Shown here: positions 42,868 to 51,132 of the stretch, piece after piece
Layout of the letters: every line of letters starts with the position of its first letter
Numbering within the stretch: the first letter of the stretch is position 1
IMG/VR virus record: IMGVR_UViG_3300025598_000039
Coordinates: 1 to 62,831 of that record
Source of the DNA: a virus
Reading direction: 5' to 3' (one strand)
Length of the DNA stretch: 62,831 nt
Position numbers and translations under genes: made by a program
The notes under the pieces: model-generated
What the model was told of the DNA's origin: nothing
What the model saw: the letters and a program-made list of their open reading frames with translations, nothing else
The model's database searches: none

Positions 42868-43353
42868 ATGGCAATTATCAACAAAAAAATTCTAATCATG
42901 GGATTACCAGGTTCGGGTAAAACGACTTTGGCTCGTGATCTTGCTAAAAAACTAAAGGCTGTCCACTGGAATGCAGATGCAGTGCGTGCTAGATTGAATA
43001 GTCATTTAGGATTTAGTGAGGCTGATCGTATAGAACAAGCCCGTAGAATGGGTTGGTTATGTGATCAAATTGTGGCAGCAGGTTCGTGGGCAGTTGCAGA
43101 TTTTATATGTCCCACACCAGCTACTCGTGCGGCCTTCGGGCCTGCTACCACAATTTGGGTTGATACAATTACTACTGGTAGATTTGAAGATACAAATAAA
43201 ATGTTTGTGCCGCCTGAAAATTATAACTGGCGAGTTGATACACAAAACTCAGAATTTTGGTCAAAAGTTATCGCAGAAGAGCTTGATTTAGATGAAAAAC
43301 CCAGTTGGTTTAAAGCATTATTTTGGGGAGAACGAAATTTTGTGGGAAAATAA
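42868..43353 (+). CDS. Adenylylsulfate (APS) kinase-like protein
   Basis: This 161-aa protein has a Walker A GLPGSGKTT (residues 12-20), then VHWNADAVRARLNSHLGFSEADRIEQARRMGWLCDQIVAAGSWAVADFICPTPATRAAF. This is close to the CysC pattern (NxDxVRxxLNxxLGFS..DRxENxRR...VsxFIsPyxxxR). CysC phosphorylates APS to PAPS, the sulfuryl donor. The C-terminal lid is shorter and divergent. No ATP sulfurylase is present in the window, so either the host supplies APS or the kinase acts on another nucleotide. The next gene overlaps it. Confidence 0.7.
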   Translation: MAIINKKILIMGLPGSGKTTLARDLAKKLKAVHWNADAVRARLNSHLGFSEADRIEQARRMGWLCDQIVAAGSWAVADFICPTPATRAAFGPATTIWVDTITTGRFEDTNKMFVPPENYNWRVDTQNSEFWSKVIAEELDLDEKPSWFKALFWGERNFVGK

Positions 43354-43699
43354 AAAACCAACTGTGCAAATGCTAGGACGTTGGCAACCATGGCATGATG
43401 GTCATCTTGCGTTATTTAAGAGAGCGCATTCTAAGACGGGTCAAGTAATGATCATGGTTCGTGATGTTGGCGGAACAGATAATAATCCTTTTGATTACAA
43501 CTTTGTCAAAGAACGCATCATTAAAGAGTTAGAATTGCAAGGATATAAATTTAAACACGATTTTATAGTTGAACTTGTTCCAAATATTGTTAACATTACA
43601 TATGGTCGTGATGTTGGGTACAAAATTGAGCAAGAAGTATTTGATGCGGAAACACATGCAATAAGTGCAACTAAAATTAGAAAAGAGATGGGATTATGA
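43292..43699 (+). CDS. Nucleotidyltransferase (HxGH family)
   Basis: Up to 135 aa. The HxGH motif is in MLGRWQPWHDGHLALFKRA and the C-terminal ISATKIRKEMGL is the ISxTxIR motif, as in NMN/pantetheine-phosphate/glycerol-phosphate nucleotidyltransferases. The ATG at 43292 would overlap the kinase gene by 62 nt. A TTG at 43340, with GGGGAG nine bases upstream, gives 119 aa and only a 14-nt overlap, and is my preferred start. The product could couple a nucleotide to a small phosphorylated acceptor. The last 14 codons are repeated before the second TctA gene, which marks a duplication. Confidence 0.72.
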   Translation: MKNPVGLKHYFGENEILWENKKPTVQMLGRWQPWHDGHLALFKRAHSKTGQVMIMVRDVGGTDNNPFDYNFVKERIIKELELQGYKFKHDFIVELVPNIVNITYGRDVGYKIEQEVFDAETHAISATKIRKEMGL

Positions 43700-45153
43700 C
43701 TTTAGACCCACAAATATTACTGCTTACGTTATATGGCACTCTTTTTGGTTTTATATTTGGTATTATACCTATTGCTGGCGCAACAACCGCACTAATTACA
43801 CTTTATGGCTTTTTAAATTATTTTCAAGGTCATGCATATAATTTATTAGCATTTACAACTGCTATAGTTGTAAGTTGCACAGTTGGTGATCTTTTTGCAA
43901 GCATCGTTATGAATATACCGGGCGGTGGTGGTAGTGCTGCCACTATGGTTGATGGTTTTCCTTTAAGTAAACAAGGACAAGCAGCACGTGCGCTAAGTGC
44001 AGCAATTTTTAGTAGTTGTGGTATGGGGTTTGTATGGGGTGTTCTTGTATTTGTATTTTTGCCATATTACAGCAAAGTTGTGATGCTATTTGGTATTCCT
44101 GAACTTTGGGCATTTGTGTTGATGGCACTAGCATGTATTTGTTTTGTTAATAACAAATATTGGGTTCGTGGTATCATAGGTTTATTATTAGGAACTTTTT
44201 TAGGCTTAGTTGGTACTAATCCAGTTACAAATAGTTTAAGATTTACTGGTGGATGGATGTATCTCGGAGAAGGTATACAACTTTTACCTTTAATGGCAGG
44301 TGTTTTGGCTATGCCAGAAATATTAGAAGCAATTAATTTTCGTGGTAATTTTATTGCTCAGGGAAATGACCAGTGGAGTCAAATTAAACAAGGTTATTTA
44401 GATTTTTGGAATAACAAATGGATAGCAGTTCGTGGTAGCATAGTTGGTGGAATAGTTGGCTTGTTACCTGGAATAGGTGGACCTATTGTTGATTGGTTAG
44501 CCTATAGTAATGTTGTTGCTAGTAACAAAAACGAGCAAATACCTTTTGGTCAAGGTAATATAAAAGGTGTAATAGGACCAGAAAGCAGCGTTCTAGCACA
44601 AAAAAGCACAGCATATATACCAACTGTTTTATTTGGCATACCAGCGGCACCTTTTGAAGCTATTATCATGTCACTTCTTTATGGTGTTGGTTTAGATTTA
44701 GGTAGCAGAAGAATTCTTACTGATACGGCATTTTTTAGCACCTTGACTACAAGTTATATGTTAAGTCTGCTATTAACATTTTTTATTTCTATAATTTTTA
44801 TTCGGTATGCTGTTAATATCAACAAAATTCCATTCAAGTATTGGGCAATACCACTGCTTGGAGTTATAACTTGGAGTTGTGTTCAGTACACTGGTGGTTG
44901 GGAAGACTATGCTATGCTAGCTATGTGTTGCACGCTTGGCATAGTTTTAAAATACTTGAAAATTAGTCGAGCGAGTTTTATAATAGGTTTTGTAATGGCA
45001 CCAAGAGTAGAAGCACTTACTAGACAATATATAGCAATTTATGACTGGATTGATTTATTAAAACACCCTATCGCATTAATGCTCTTAGGATGCGGTATTG
45101 TGGCCATACTGTATGGTATGATTTACTCTAAGAGCACTATCGAATATGTATAA
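43696..45153 (+). CDS. TctA-family tripartite transporter large membrane subunit (copy 1)
   Basis: This 485-aa, very hydrophobic protein has about ten or more membrane segments. It has family features: an N-terminal GFIFGIIPIAGATTALITLYGF hairpin, VGDLFASIVMNIPGGGGSAATMVDGFPLSKQGQAARAL, and internal repeats such as GIVGLLPGIGGPIVDWLAYS. TctA is the permease of the tripartite tricarboxylate transporters that work with a periplasmic TctC receptor and a small TctB. It is coupled to the nucleotidyltransferase by ATGA and followed by a TctC-like gene. No TctB is visible, so the host may supply it or it may be dispensable. Confidence 0.88.
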   Translation: MTLDPQILLLTLYGTLFGFIFGIIPIAGATTALITLYGFLNYFQGHAYNLLAFTTAIVVSCTVGDLFASIVMNIPGGGGSAATMVDGFPLSKQGQAARALSAAIFSSCGMGFVWGVLVFVFLPYYSKVVMLFGIPELWAFVLMALACICFVNNKYWVRGIIGLLLGTFLGLVGTNPVTNSLRFTGGWMYLGEGIQLLPLMAGVLAMPEILEAINFRGNFIAQGNDQWSQIKQGYLDFWNNKWIAVRGSIVGGIVGLLPGIGGPIVDWLAYSNVVASNKNEQIPFGQGNIKGVIGPESSVLAQKSTAYIPTVLFGIPAAPFEAIIMSLLYGVGLDLGSRRILTDTAFFSTLTTSYMLSLLLTFFISIIFIRYAVNINKIPFKYWAIPLLGVITWSCVQYTGGWEDYAMLAMCCTLGIVLKYLKISRASFIIGFVMAPRVEALTRQYIAIYDWIDLLKHPIALMLLGCGIVAILYGMIYSKSTIEYV

Positions 45154-45164
45154 AGGAGAATTAA

Positions 45165-46229
45165 ATGTTTGATATTAAAAAATCAATTCTAGCATCTGCT
45201 ATTGCACTAGGTTTTGTTACTTCTGCAAAAGCTGATTATAGAATTATTATTCCACAACAACCAATCCAACCATGGATTGAAACTATTGCACCAGAATGGA
45301 GCAAAAAGTTAGGCGAAACTATTGTTATTGACTATCAACCAGGTGCTATGAGTGTGCCAGGTGTTGTAAAGTTTGATAAGACTGATCGTTTTGATAACAA
45401 AGTAATTTTACAGTTTTTGAATGGGTCAGCAGAAGCACTTCTCACACAAGGTAATGCAGACTTTGATATTAGCCATTGGGCACCGCTTGGTTTAAACCAC
45501 GTTACAAATACGGTTGGTTACAATAAGACAATTGATCCTTACAAAGAAAAAATTCGTATGCCATATAGTCCATCACCAGCAACAAATGCTGATGCAATTG
45601 GTGTAGTTCTACAAATATGCGGACCAGATAAAACATTTGAACAATATCTTGAATGTTACAAAGAACGCATGAAGTATGTAACAAGCATGCAAACAAATGA
45701 AGCAAATCTAGCCTACCAAAAAGGCGAGTTGAATGTAAATGCTAATGGTAATGCTGGCTATCGACAACAATTGCTTCCGATGGAAATCAACACTACCTGG
45801 TATACAAGCAATCAAATGGATTTAAAGACAGGAAAAGATTCAGAAAAAAGTGTAGAAACATTCCCTGTTTATAACGACGTCTATAAAGCAAAATGGGGCA
45901 AACTTCCTAATAACGATCTTTGGGAAGGTTATGAATTGCTAAGAAATTATCGAGATGTATTACAAAAGAGTCTTTGGGTCAATAAAGATAATCCAAACCG
46001 TCAAAAACTAATTGATAGTTTAAAAGCAACGTTAAATGATCCAGATGTTCGTAAAAAAATTGAAGAAAAAATTGGACCATTTCCGTGGATTTATGGTGAT
46101 GATGTTTATAAAGCAATTGACAGATTGCACGAACAAACTACGGAACGTGCTTTAAAAACAGTAGTTCGTTGGAATCATGAAGCATTTGGTTTTGATACTG
46201 TGTTCAAGGCAGAGTTAGTAAAGAAGTGA
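45165..46229 (+). CDS. TctC-like periplasmic solute-binding receptor (copy 1)
   Basis: This 354-aa protein has a clear signal peptide: KK, a hydrophobic stretch, and a cleavage site after SAKA before DYRIIIPQQP. The mature protein has the TctC/Bug layout: RIIIPxxPxxPWIETIAPEWSKKLGETIVIDYQPGAM, QFLNGSAEALLTQG, and a ligand region rich in Asn and Gly. The ligand type (carboxylate, sulfonate or other) cannot be read off. An AAGGAG ribosome site precedes the ATG. It is the partner of the upstream TctA and a paralog of 47766-48836. Confidence 0.78.
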   Translation: MFDIKKSILASAIALGFVTSAKADYRIIIPQQPIQPWIETIAPEWSKKLGETIVIDYQPGAMSVPGVVKFDKTDRFDNKVILQFLNGSAEALLTQGNADFDISHWAPLGLNHVTNTVGYNKTIDPYKEKIRMPYSPSPATNADAIGVVLQICGPDKTFEQYLECYKERMKYVTSMQTNEANLAYQKGELNVNANGNAGYRQQLLPMEINTTWYTSNQMDLKTGKDSEKSVETFPVYNDVYKAKWGKLPNNDLWEGYELLRNYRDVLQKSLWVNKDNPNRQKLIDSLKATLNDPDVRKKIEEKIGPFPWIYGDDVYKAIDRLHEQTTERALKTVVRWNHEAFGFDTVFKAELVKK

Positions 46230-46234
46230 AAAAT

Positions 46235-46265
46235 TTATTGCATGAGTTTGAAACTCATGCAATAA
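46235..46265 (+). repeat. Inverted repeat between TctC copy 1 and TctA copy 2
   Basis: TTATTGCATGAGT (46235-46247) pairs perfectly with ACTCATGCAATAA (46253-46265), a 13-bp stem with a 5-nt loop, without a T run after it. Its right arm lies within the vestigial nucleotidyltransferase sequence. It may pause or process the polycistronic RNA. Confidence 0.7.
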
Positions 46266-46299
46266 TTGCAACTAAAATTAGAAGAGAAATAGGATTATG
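46247..46299 (+). pseudogene. Vestigial 3' end of the nucleotidyltransferase gene
   Basis: In frame, this stretch reads EFETHAIIATKIRREIGL-stop. It matches the end of the nucleotidyltransferase at 43292-43699 (DAETHAISATKIRKEMGL-stop), including the same ATGA overlap with the following TctA start. The DNA of the last 45 bases differs at only a few positions. It has no start codon and no upstream part, so it is a fragment carried along when the transporter pair was duplicated. Confidence 0.85.
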
Positions 46300-47751
46300 A
46301 ACTACGAACATCTAGCACTTATGTGTATCTTTGGAACTATGTACGGTTTTATATTTGGTATCATACCAATTGCAGGTGCTGGTGTAGCACTTCTTACCAT
46401 ATATTCTTTTTTAGATTTGTTTCGTGGTGATGCCTATGGTTTAGTAGTTTTTACAACCAGTATTGTTGTGAGTTGCACAATAGGTGATCTTTTTGCTAGT
46501 ATTGTTATGAATATACCTGGTGGTGGTGGAAGTGCAGCTACTATGGTTGATGGGTTTCCACTTTCTATGCAAGGAAAAGCAAGTCGTGCACTAGGTGCTG
46601 CTGTTTTTAGTAGTTGCAGTATGGGAATATTGTGGGGAGTTTTAGTATTTTTCTTTCTGCCTTATTATGGTAGTTTTGTAAAATATTTTGGCATTCCTGA
46701 AATGTGGTCATTTGTAATGCTCAGTATATCTTGCATATGCTTTGTAAACAACAAATATTGGCTACGTGGTATTTTTGCATTAGGATTAGGTATATTTTTT
46801 GGCATGGTAGGCACAAATCCACTTACTGCTAGTCCTAGATTTACTTTTGATTGGCTATACCTACAAGATGGAATTCAAATGGCACCACTGATGGCTGGCA
46901 CAATGGCTATTCCAGAAATATTATTTGTATTATGGAAAACGGGAAGCACAGCGCCAGGTAGCAAAGACAACTGGAAACAAATCCTTGAGGGATTTTGGGA
47001 TACTTGGCATAACCGCTGGATAGTATTTCGTTGCGGAGTCATCGGTGGTGTTATTGGATTATTACCTGGTATTGGTGGTCCAATTGTAGATTGGTTAAGT
47101 TATAGCAGTGTTGTTGCTAGTAACAAAAACGAAACAATACCTTTTGGCAAAGGCAACATCAAAGGTGTAATTGGTCCTGAAAGTAGTGTGTTGGCACAAA
47201 AAAGCACAGCATATATTCCAACCGTCTTGCTAGGTATACCAGCAGCACCTTTTGAAGCCGTTATCATGTCACTTTTTATTTCAGTTGGACTTGATTTGGG
47301 TAGCACAAGAATATTGACAGACTGGAAATTTTTTGATAGTTTAAGTTTTGGTTATATGGGTAGTTTGTTTATTACTATATTCTTAGCATTATGGTTTATT
47401 CGTTATGCTGTTTATATTAACAAGATACCTTTTAAGTATTGGGTTATTCCGCTGCTTATGCTGATTGTATGGAGCAGTGTGCAATATACTCGTGGGTGGG
47501 AAGATTATGTAGTTTTGTTATTCTTTGCAGTTCTTGGAATAGTAATGAAAGTTCTAAAATTAAGTCGTGCTAGTTTTATAATTGGCTATGTTTTAGCAGC
47601 TAGACTAGAATCGCTTACGGTAACATTTTTACAAATGTATAAGCCTGTTGAATTATTATATCATCCAATAGCAGTATTTTTGTTATTGAGCGGAGTTGTG
47701 GCAATAGGTTATGGAATGTTTTTTGGTAAAACGCAATTAGAATATCATTAA
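46297..47751 (+). CDS. TctA-family tripartite transporter large membrane subunit (copy 2)
   Basis: This 484-aa protein is a close paralog of 43696-45153, with long identical blocks: FGIIPIAGA, VVSCTxGDLFASIVMNIPG, WxVIPLLxxIxWSxVQYTxGWEDY. The N-terminal ~10 residues and the segment after residue 205 differ most. It has the same multi-pass topology. It starts at an ATGA overlap with the vestigial nucleotidyltransferase end. It keeps all the TctA motifs, so both copies look functional. Divergent loops may mean a different substrate. Confidence 0.88.
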   Translation: MNYEHLALMCIFGTMYGFIFGIIPIAGAGVALLTIYSFLDLFRGDAYGLVVFTTSIVVSCTIGDLFASIVMNIPGGGGSAATMVDGFPLSMQGKASRALGAAVFSSCSMGILWGVLVFFFLPYYGSFVKYFGIPEMWSFVMLSISCICFVNNKYWLRGIFALGLGIFFGMVGTNPLTASPRFTFDWLYLQDGIQMAPLMAGTMAIPEILFVLWKTGSTAPGSKDNWKQILEGFWDTWHNRWIVFRCGVIGGVIGLLPGIGGPIVDWLSYSSVVASNKNETIPFGKGNIKGVIGPESSVLAQKSTAYIPTVLLGIPAAPFEAVIMSLFISVGLDLGSTRILTDWKFFDSLSFGYMGSLFITIFLALWFIRYAVYINKIPFKYWVIPLLMLIVWSSVQYTRGWEDYVVLLFFAVLGIVMKVLKLSRASFIIGYVLAARLESLTVTFLQMYKPVELLYHPIAVFLLLSGVVAIGYGMFFGKTQLEYH

Positions 47752-47765
47752 GAAAGGAAAAAAAT

Positions 47766-48836
47766 ATGCGCAAGTTACTACTCGGATTAACTTTGGCAAT
47801 CGGTCTTACTACACAGGCTCTTGCTGATTTCAGAATTATCACTCCACAGAATCCACCACAGGATTGGATGGAATCACTTATTCCACTTTGGAAACAAAAA
47901 TTAGGTGAAAACCTATTAATTGACTATCAACCAGGTGCATGGAACCTACCAGGTCTTAACAAGTTTCAGGCTAGTGATCGTTTTGATAATAACGTTATGG
48001 CTGAAATTATTAATAGTGCAGCAGAAGCATATCTAACACAAAAGGCTGGCACCTATGATTTCCATGATTGGTCACTTGTTGGCATGCAACAATATACTAA
48101 TTGGGTAGAAATCCACGCGGGTTTTGATCCATATAATAGTCATATTAAAATTAGCCATAAGATGGGTGCTGGCAGTAATGCTGATGCTATGGCAATTGCA
48201 CTACTAGTATGCGGTCCTAAGAAGACTAAGGAAGAATATAAGACTTGCTTTGATCAAAAAGTTACTTATATTAAAGGAATGCCAGATCAGGACAGCGGTC
48301 TTGCATTTAATAATGGTGAATTAGATGCTACTAGCGGTGGTCTTGCAAACTGGTTTGTTAAATGGAAGTTTGATGAAGGTAAAGGCAAGTTCACAACTTG
48401 GTTCATTCATGACCTTCTTGATATGAAGACTGGTAAGGACGAAGAAAAAAGTATTCTTGGTGTCCCAACTGTAAATCAGTTGTACAAGCAACGTTGGGGA
48501 GTAGAACCAAGTGGTGAGTTTTATGATGCTTATCGACTAGTTCGCACATATCGTGATGTTCTACAAAAAAGTATTTGGGTAAACAAGGGTAACCCAAATC
48601 TTGAAAAACTTCAAACAGCATGGAGAGCAGTTCTAAGCGATCCAGAAACTCGTGCTAAGTTAGAAGAACGTAATGGTGCATTGCCGATTTTTATCGGTGA
48701 AAAGGAAGCAGCAGTTGCTTACAAAACGCTAGAATCAATCACTACAGAAAAGGCATACAAAGACCTTATCTGGGTTGAAATTAATATGCTGGGTATGCCA
48801 GATAGCGTCTACAAACCACAACTAGTCAAGAAATAA
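47766..48836 (+). CDS. TctC-like periplasmic solute-binding receptor (copy 2)
   Basis: This 356-aa protein has a signal peptide (RKLLLGLTLAIGLTTQALA, cleavage before DFRIITPQNP). The mature sequence parallels copy 1: DWMESLIPLWKQKLGENLLIDYQPGAWNLPG, EIINSAAEAYLTQ, DLLDMKTGKDEEKSILG and LVRTYRDVLQKSIWVNKGNPN. The pocket region differs more than the termini. An AAGGAA ribosome site lies just before the ATG. A terminator follows the gene, which ends the transporter transcription unit. Confidence 0.78.
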   Translation: MRKLLLGLTLAIGLTTQALADFRIITPQNPPQDWMESLIPLWKQKLGENLLIDYQPGAWNLPGLNKFQASDRFDNNVMAEIINSAAEAYLTQKAGTYDFHDWSLVGMQQYTNWVEIHAGFDPYNSHIKISHKMGAGSNADAMAIALLVCGPKKTKEEYKTCFDQKVTYIKGMPDQDSGLAFNNGELDATSGGLANWFVKWKFDEGKGKFTTWFIHDLLDMKTGKDEEKSILGVPTVNQLYKQRWGVEPSGEFYDAYRLVRTYRDVLQKSIWVNKGNPNLEKLQTAWRAVLSDPETRAKLEERNGALPIFIGEKEAAVAYKTLESITTEKAYKDLIWVEINMLGMPDSVYKPQLVKK

Positions 48837-48843
48837 TTAATAA

Positions 48844-48878
48844 GAAGGAGTTGCTACAAACAACTCCTTCATTCTTTT
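48844..48878 (+). terminator. Intrinsic terminator after the transporter genes
   Basis: GAAGGAGTTG (48844-48853) pairs with CAACTCCTTC (48861-48870), a perfect 10-bp stem with a 7-nt loop. It is followed by the T-rich ATTCTTTTA. Confidence 0.85.
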
Positions 48879-48935
48879 ATTGTGGTCATTATAAAATAAA
48901 AAAAATAACTAATTTAATATTAGTTGGAGAAAATT

Positions 48936-49715
48936 ATGAAAGTTATAACTGAAACAGAAACACTAGAAAAAATGGAGAAATGGGTCTCTAATTCAAATAA
49001 TGTAGAGATAGCAACACCTGAAAATACATCGAACTGGGATCATGAGTTTTCGGCTTGGGAAAGCCGCAAAGCAACAAGTAGCTACCATTTTTCAACAAAA
49101 GTTCAAGATTACCGTTGGGATACTGTAATTGGTCTAGGTCATATTACACCTACCTGGCAAACCGAATTACAAGAAGCAATCGAAAGTGCTCAACAAGTAA
49201 CTGCTTGGTCTAGAAACGGAACTGGTCCTAAACCAGGTAAAAAATATCATATAGGTGAATATAATGATATGATTAATATGGGAGTTGATCCAAGTAAGCA
49301 AATATTCTTGCGAGTAGAAAGAAATATTGCGCCTGTGTTTCAACGTGTTGCCGATGCTTTCGGTTTGACAGATATGGGCGAAGTTCGACTTCATATTCAA
49401 CACGCTGGCGAAGCATTCTTAGGACATGTTGATGGATTCCATCATAATTGGCCAGGTGTTGACCTTGATGATTTAGTAAGAATCCTAGTCTGTCTAAATG
49501 ATTATGAACAAGGTCAATTTTTTCAATTTGGAAATCATATGTGGCAGAACTGGCGTGCTGGCGATGTAGTCACATTCAGTAACTTGCATGTTCCGCACTA
49601 TACAGCAAACTGCTGCATGACTCCTCGTTGCCAATTATTATTGACAGGCGTTAAAACTGAAAAGACAAATGCTTTTCTTAAAAAATTACGCCATAGTAAA
49701 ACAGTTGAAGTATAA
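48936..49715 (+). CDS. 2OG-Fe(II)/cupin-type oxygenase, second paralog
   Basis: This 259-aa protein is a paralog of 42131-42847: YRWDTVIGLGHITPTWQTEL, VRLHIQHAGEAFLGHVDGFHHNWPGVDLDDLVRI, YEQGQFFQFGNHMWQNWRAGDVVTFSNLHVPHYTANCCMTPRCQLLLTG. The HxD and distal His are kept. The ATG at 48936 was chosen because GGAG lies 6 nt before it; a TTG 12 nt upstream is in frame. The leader has a hairpin AACTAAT / ATTAGTT directly before the GGAG site. The two oxygenases flank the transporter block, as if an oxygenase was part of the original repeated unit. Confidence 0.7.
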   Translation: MKVITETETLEKMEKWVSNSNNVEIATPENTSNWDHEFSAWESRKATSSYHFSTKVQDYRWDTVIGLGHITPTWQTELQEAIESAQQVTAWSRNGTGPKPGKKYHIGEYNDMINMGVDPSKQIFLRVERNIAPVFQRVADAFGLTDMGEVRLHIQHAGEAFLGHVDGFHHNWPGVDLDDLVRILVCLNDYEQGQFFQFGNHMWQNWRAGDVVTFSNLHVPHYTANCCMTPRCQLLLTGVKTEKTNAFLKKLRHSKTVEV

Positions 49716-49727
49716 CTTAGTCAAAGT

Positions 49728-49756
49728 AGTAGAGTTGGGAAATCAACTCTACTTTT
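49728..49756 (+). terminator. Intrinsic terminator
   Basis: AGTAGAGTTG (49728-49737) pairs with CAACTCTACT (49744-49753), a perfect 10-bp stem with a 6-nt loop, followed by TTTT. It ends the oxygenase transcript. Confidence 0.88.
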
Positions 49757-49772
49757 AAAAAGGAAATTAAAA

Positions 49773-50408
49773 ATGAAGTATATCTTTCTTACAGGTGCGC
49801 CAGGTTCTAAAGCAAGTAGTGTTGCTAGAAATATCTATTTTTCAAGCAATATTGATCAAAGCGATTTTAAACGTGAATATGATTACTATAAAACAATTCG
49901 TGGCAAAACTCAATTAGCACATTTTGGCGTTTATTTTGATCCTACGCTTGAATATGGAACGCACTTTGATAAGTTCGAAACATTTACCAAAGATGAATTA
50001 GAAGCAGAGTTCGACAGACCATTTACTGGACGTGGCATTAAACTTATTAAAGGTCATAGTTTATGCCATCACTTAGATTTTATCAGGAAAAACTGGCCTG
50101 ATTGTCCGATTGTTATGTGTGATCGCAGTGATGACAGTTGTTTTGGATGGTGGTTGCGTTGTGGTGGTTTCAATATTGCTTATCCAAGTTTTGACAGATT
50201 CCCTACACAAGATGATGTTGTAAAAGCAATTGATGAACAAAATGCTGATATGAGAAAGTTTATTAAGTCAAGTGGCGCTCTTCGTATTCATGATAATATG
50301 GATTTGTGTGAAAAAATAGGTATTACAAGACCACCTATGACGCCGCATAACTCAACATTATTACAAAATTATAGTGCCAACGATGTTGAAGTTTATGTGA
50401 GTTTATGA
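49773..50408 (+). CDS. P-loop protein, possible sulfotransferase (tandem copy 1)
   Basis: This 211-aa protein starts MKYIFLTGAPGSKASSVARNIYFS. GAPGSKxSSVA resembles the phosphosulfate-binding loop of sulfotransferases or a short P-loop. A second conserved block, IVMCDRSDDSCFGWWLRCGGFNIAYPSF, lies where a 3'-phosphate-contacting Arg/Ser strand would be. The paralogs at 50410 and 51129 share both blocks. An AAGGAAAT ribosome site precedes the ATG. With the APS-kinase-like gene upstream a sulfuryl-transfer role is reasonable, but it is inference. Confidence 0.5.
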   Translation: MKYIFLTGAPGSKASSVARNIYFSSNIDQSDFKREYDYYKTIRGKTQLAHFGVYFDPTLEYGTHFDKFETFTKDELEAEFDRPFTGRGIKLIKGHSLCHHLDFIRKNWPDCPIVMCDRSDDSCFGWWLRCGGFNIAYPSFDRFPTQDDVVKAIDEQNADMRKFIKSSGALRIHDNMDLCEKIGITRPPMTPHNSTLLQNYSANDVEVYVSL

Positions 50409-50409
50409 T

Positions 50410-51132
50410 ATGAAATATGTTTTTATAACTGGGGTAGCTGGTAGTTGTTGGGGGTGGCCTGTAACATATTTGCAGGTAGCAAGCAATATTATAGATTGCA
50501 GCAATAAAAAACCATGGCGAGCAAATACTAATATTCCTTGTGCAGCTACTCATAGAGATAATGTTTATGCTGGTCCTTATAATGAAATTGGTGAAATGTT
50601 TGACCAATTGTCTTTGTATTATAAAAAACAACATATATTTGATGAAATTGATCGTGCATACGAACCAACAACCGAACATAAATTAAGAATAGTAAATTGT
50701 CACTGGTTTTCTTATCAATTAGATTGGATAGCAGAGAATTTACCAGAAGTAGATATTATATTAAATTTACGAAATCCAGAAATGGCAAATAATGGTTGGT
50801 TAAAAAGTGGTGGTTGGAATATTGAATATCCTAGTTATAAGTGGTATAATAATACACAAAATTTGTGTAGACAATCACAAATTGAACACAAACTTATGCA
50901 GCAATTTGTTAAAAAACATAATCTTGCAGTGAACTCAGGTTGGAACGCTGATTGGTTTGATATAAACTGGCCAGAAGTAGCACCATTTATAGATAAAAGC
51001 AAGTTTCAAGAAAAAATAAGTTCTACAGTAGGACAACCAGGCGCTCCACCTATTCATGTAGGATATGAAAGTTTGAATTGGGCATTTTATAAAGGAAAAA
51101 AGAGCACACCTATAGAAAGTGAAAAAAAATGA
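50410..51132 (+). CDS. P-loop protein, possible sulfotransferase (tandem copy 2)
   Basis: This 240-aa protein is the most diverged of three tandem paralogs. The loop reads FITGVAGSCWGWPVTYL, without the usual Lys. The second block is DIILNLRNPEMANNGWLKSGGWNIEYPSYKWY, where LRNP...W matches the RxP-type motif seen in sulfotransferases. The start is one base after the previous stop, and its stop overlaps the next ATG (ATGA). The three are therefore a coupled series. The C-terminal ~40 residues (GAPPIHVGYESLNWAFYKGKKSTPIESEKK) are specific to this copy. Confidence 0.48.
   Translation: MKYVFITGVAGSCWGWPVTYLQVASNIIDCSNKKPWRANTNIPCAATHRDNVYAGPYNEIGEMFDQLSLYYKKQHIFDEIDRAYEPTTEHKLRIVNCHWFSYQLDWIAENLPEVDIILNLRNPEMANNGWLKSGGWNIEYPSYKWYNNTQNLCRQSQIEHKLMQQFVKKHNLAVNSGWNADWFDINWPEVAPFIDKSKFQEKISSTVGQPGAPPIHVGYESLNWAFYKGKKSTPIESEKK

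Noticed and set aside
42868-43699. NadR-like kinase plus adenylyltransferase for NAD synthesis
   Set aside because: The order HxGH domain and P-loop kinase is suggestive, but the kinase motifs follow APS kinase (NADxVR, LGFS, DRIEQARR, FICP) rather than nicotinamide riboside kinase. Kept only as a distant alternative.
43696-48836. Host chromosome or prophage boundary
   Set aside because: Transporter genes might suggest host DNA, but codon bias, overlapping starts and flanking phage genes are continuous on both sides, and no integrase or attachment site was seen.
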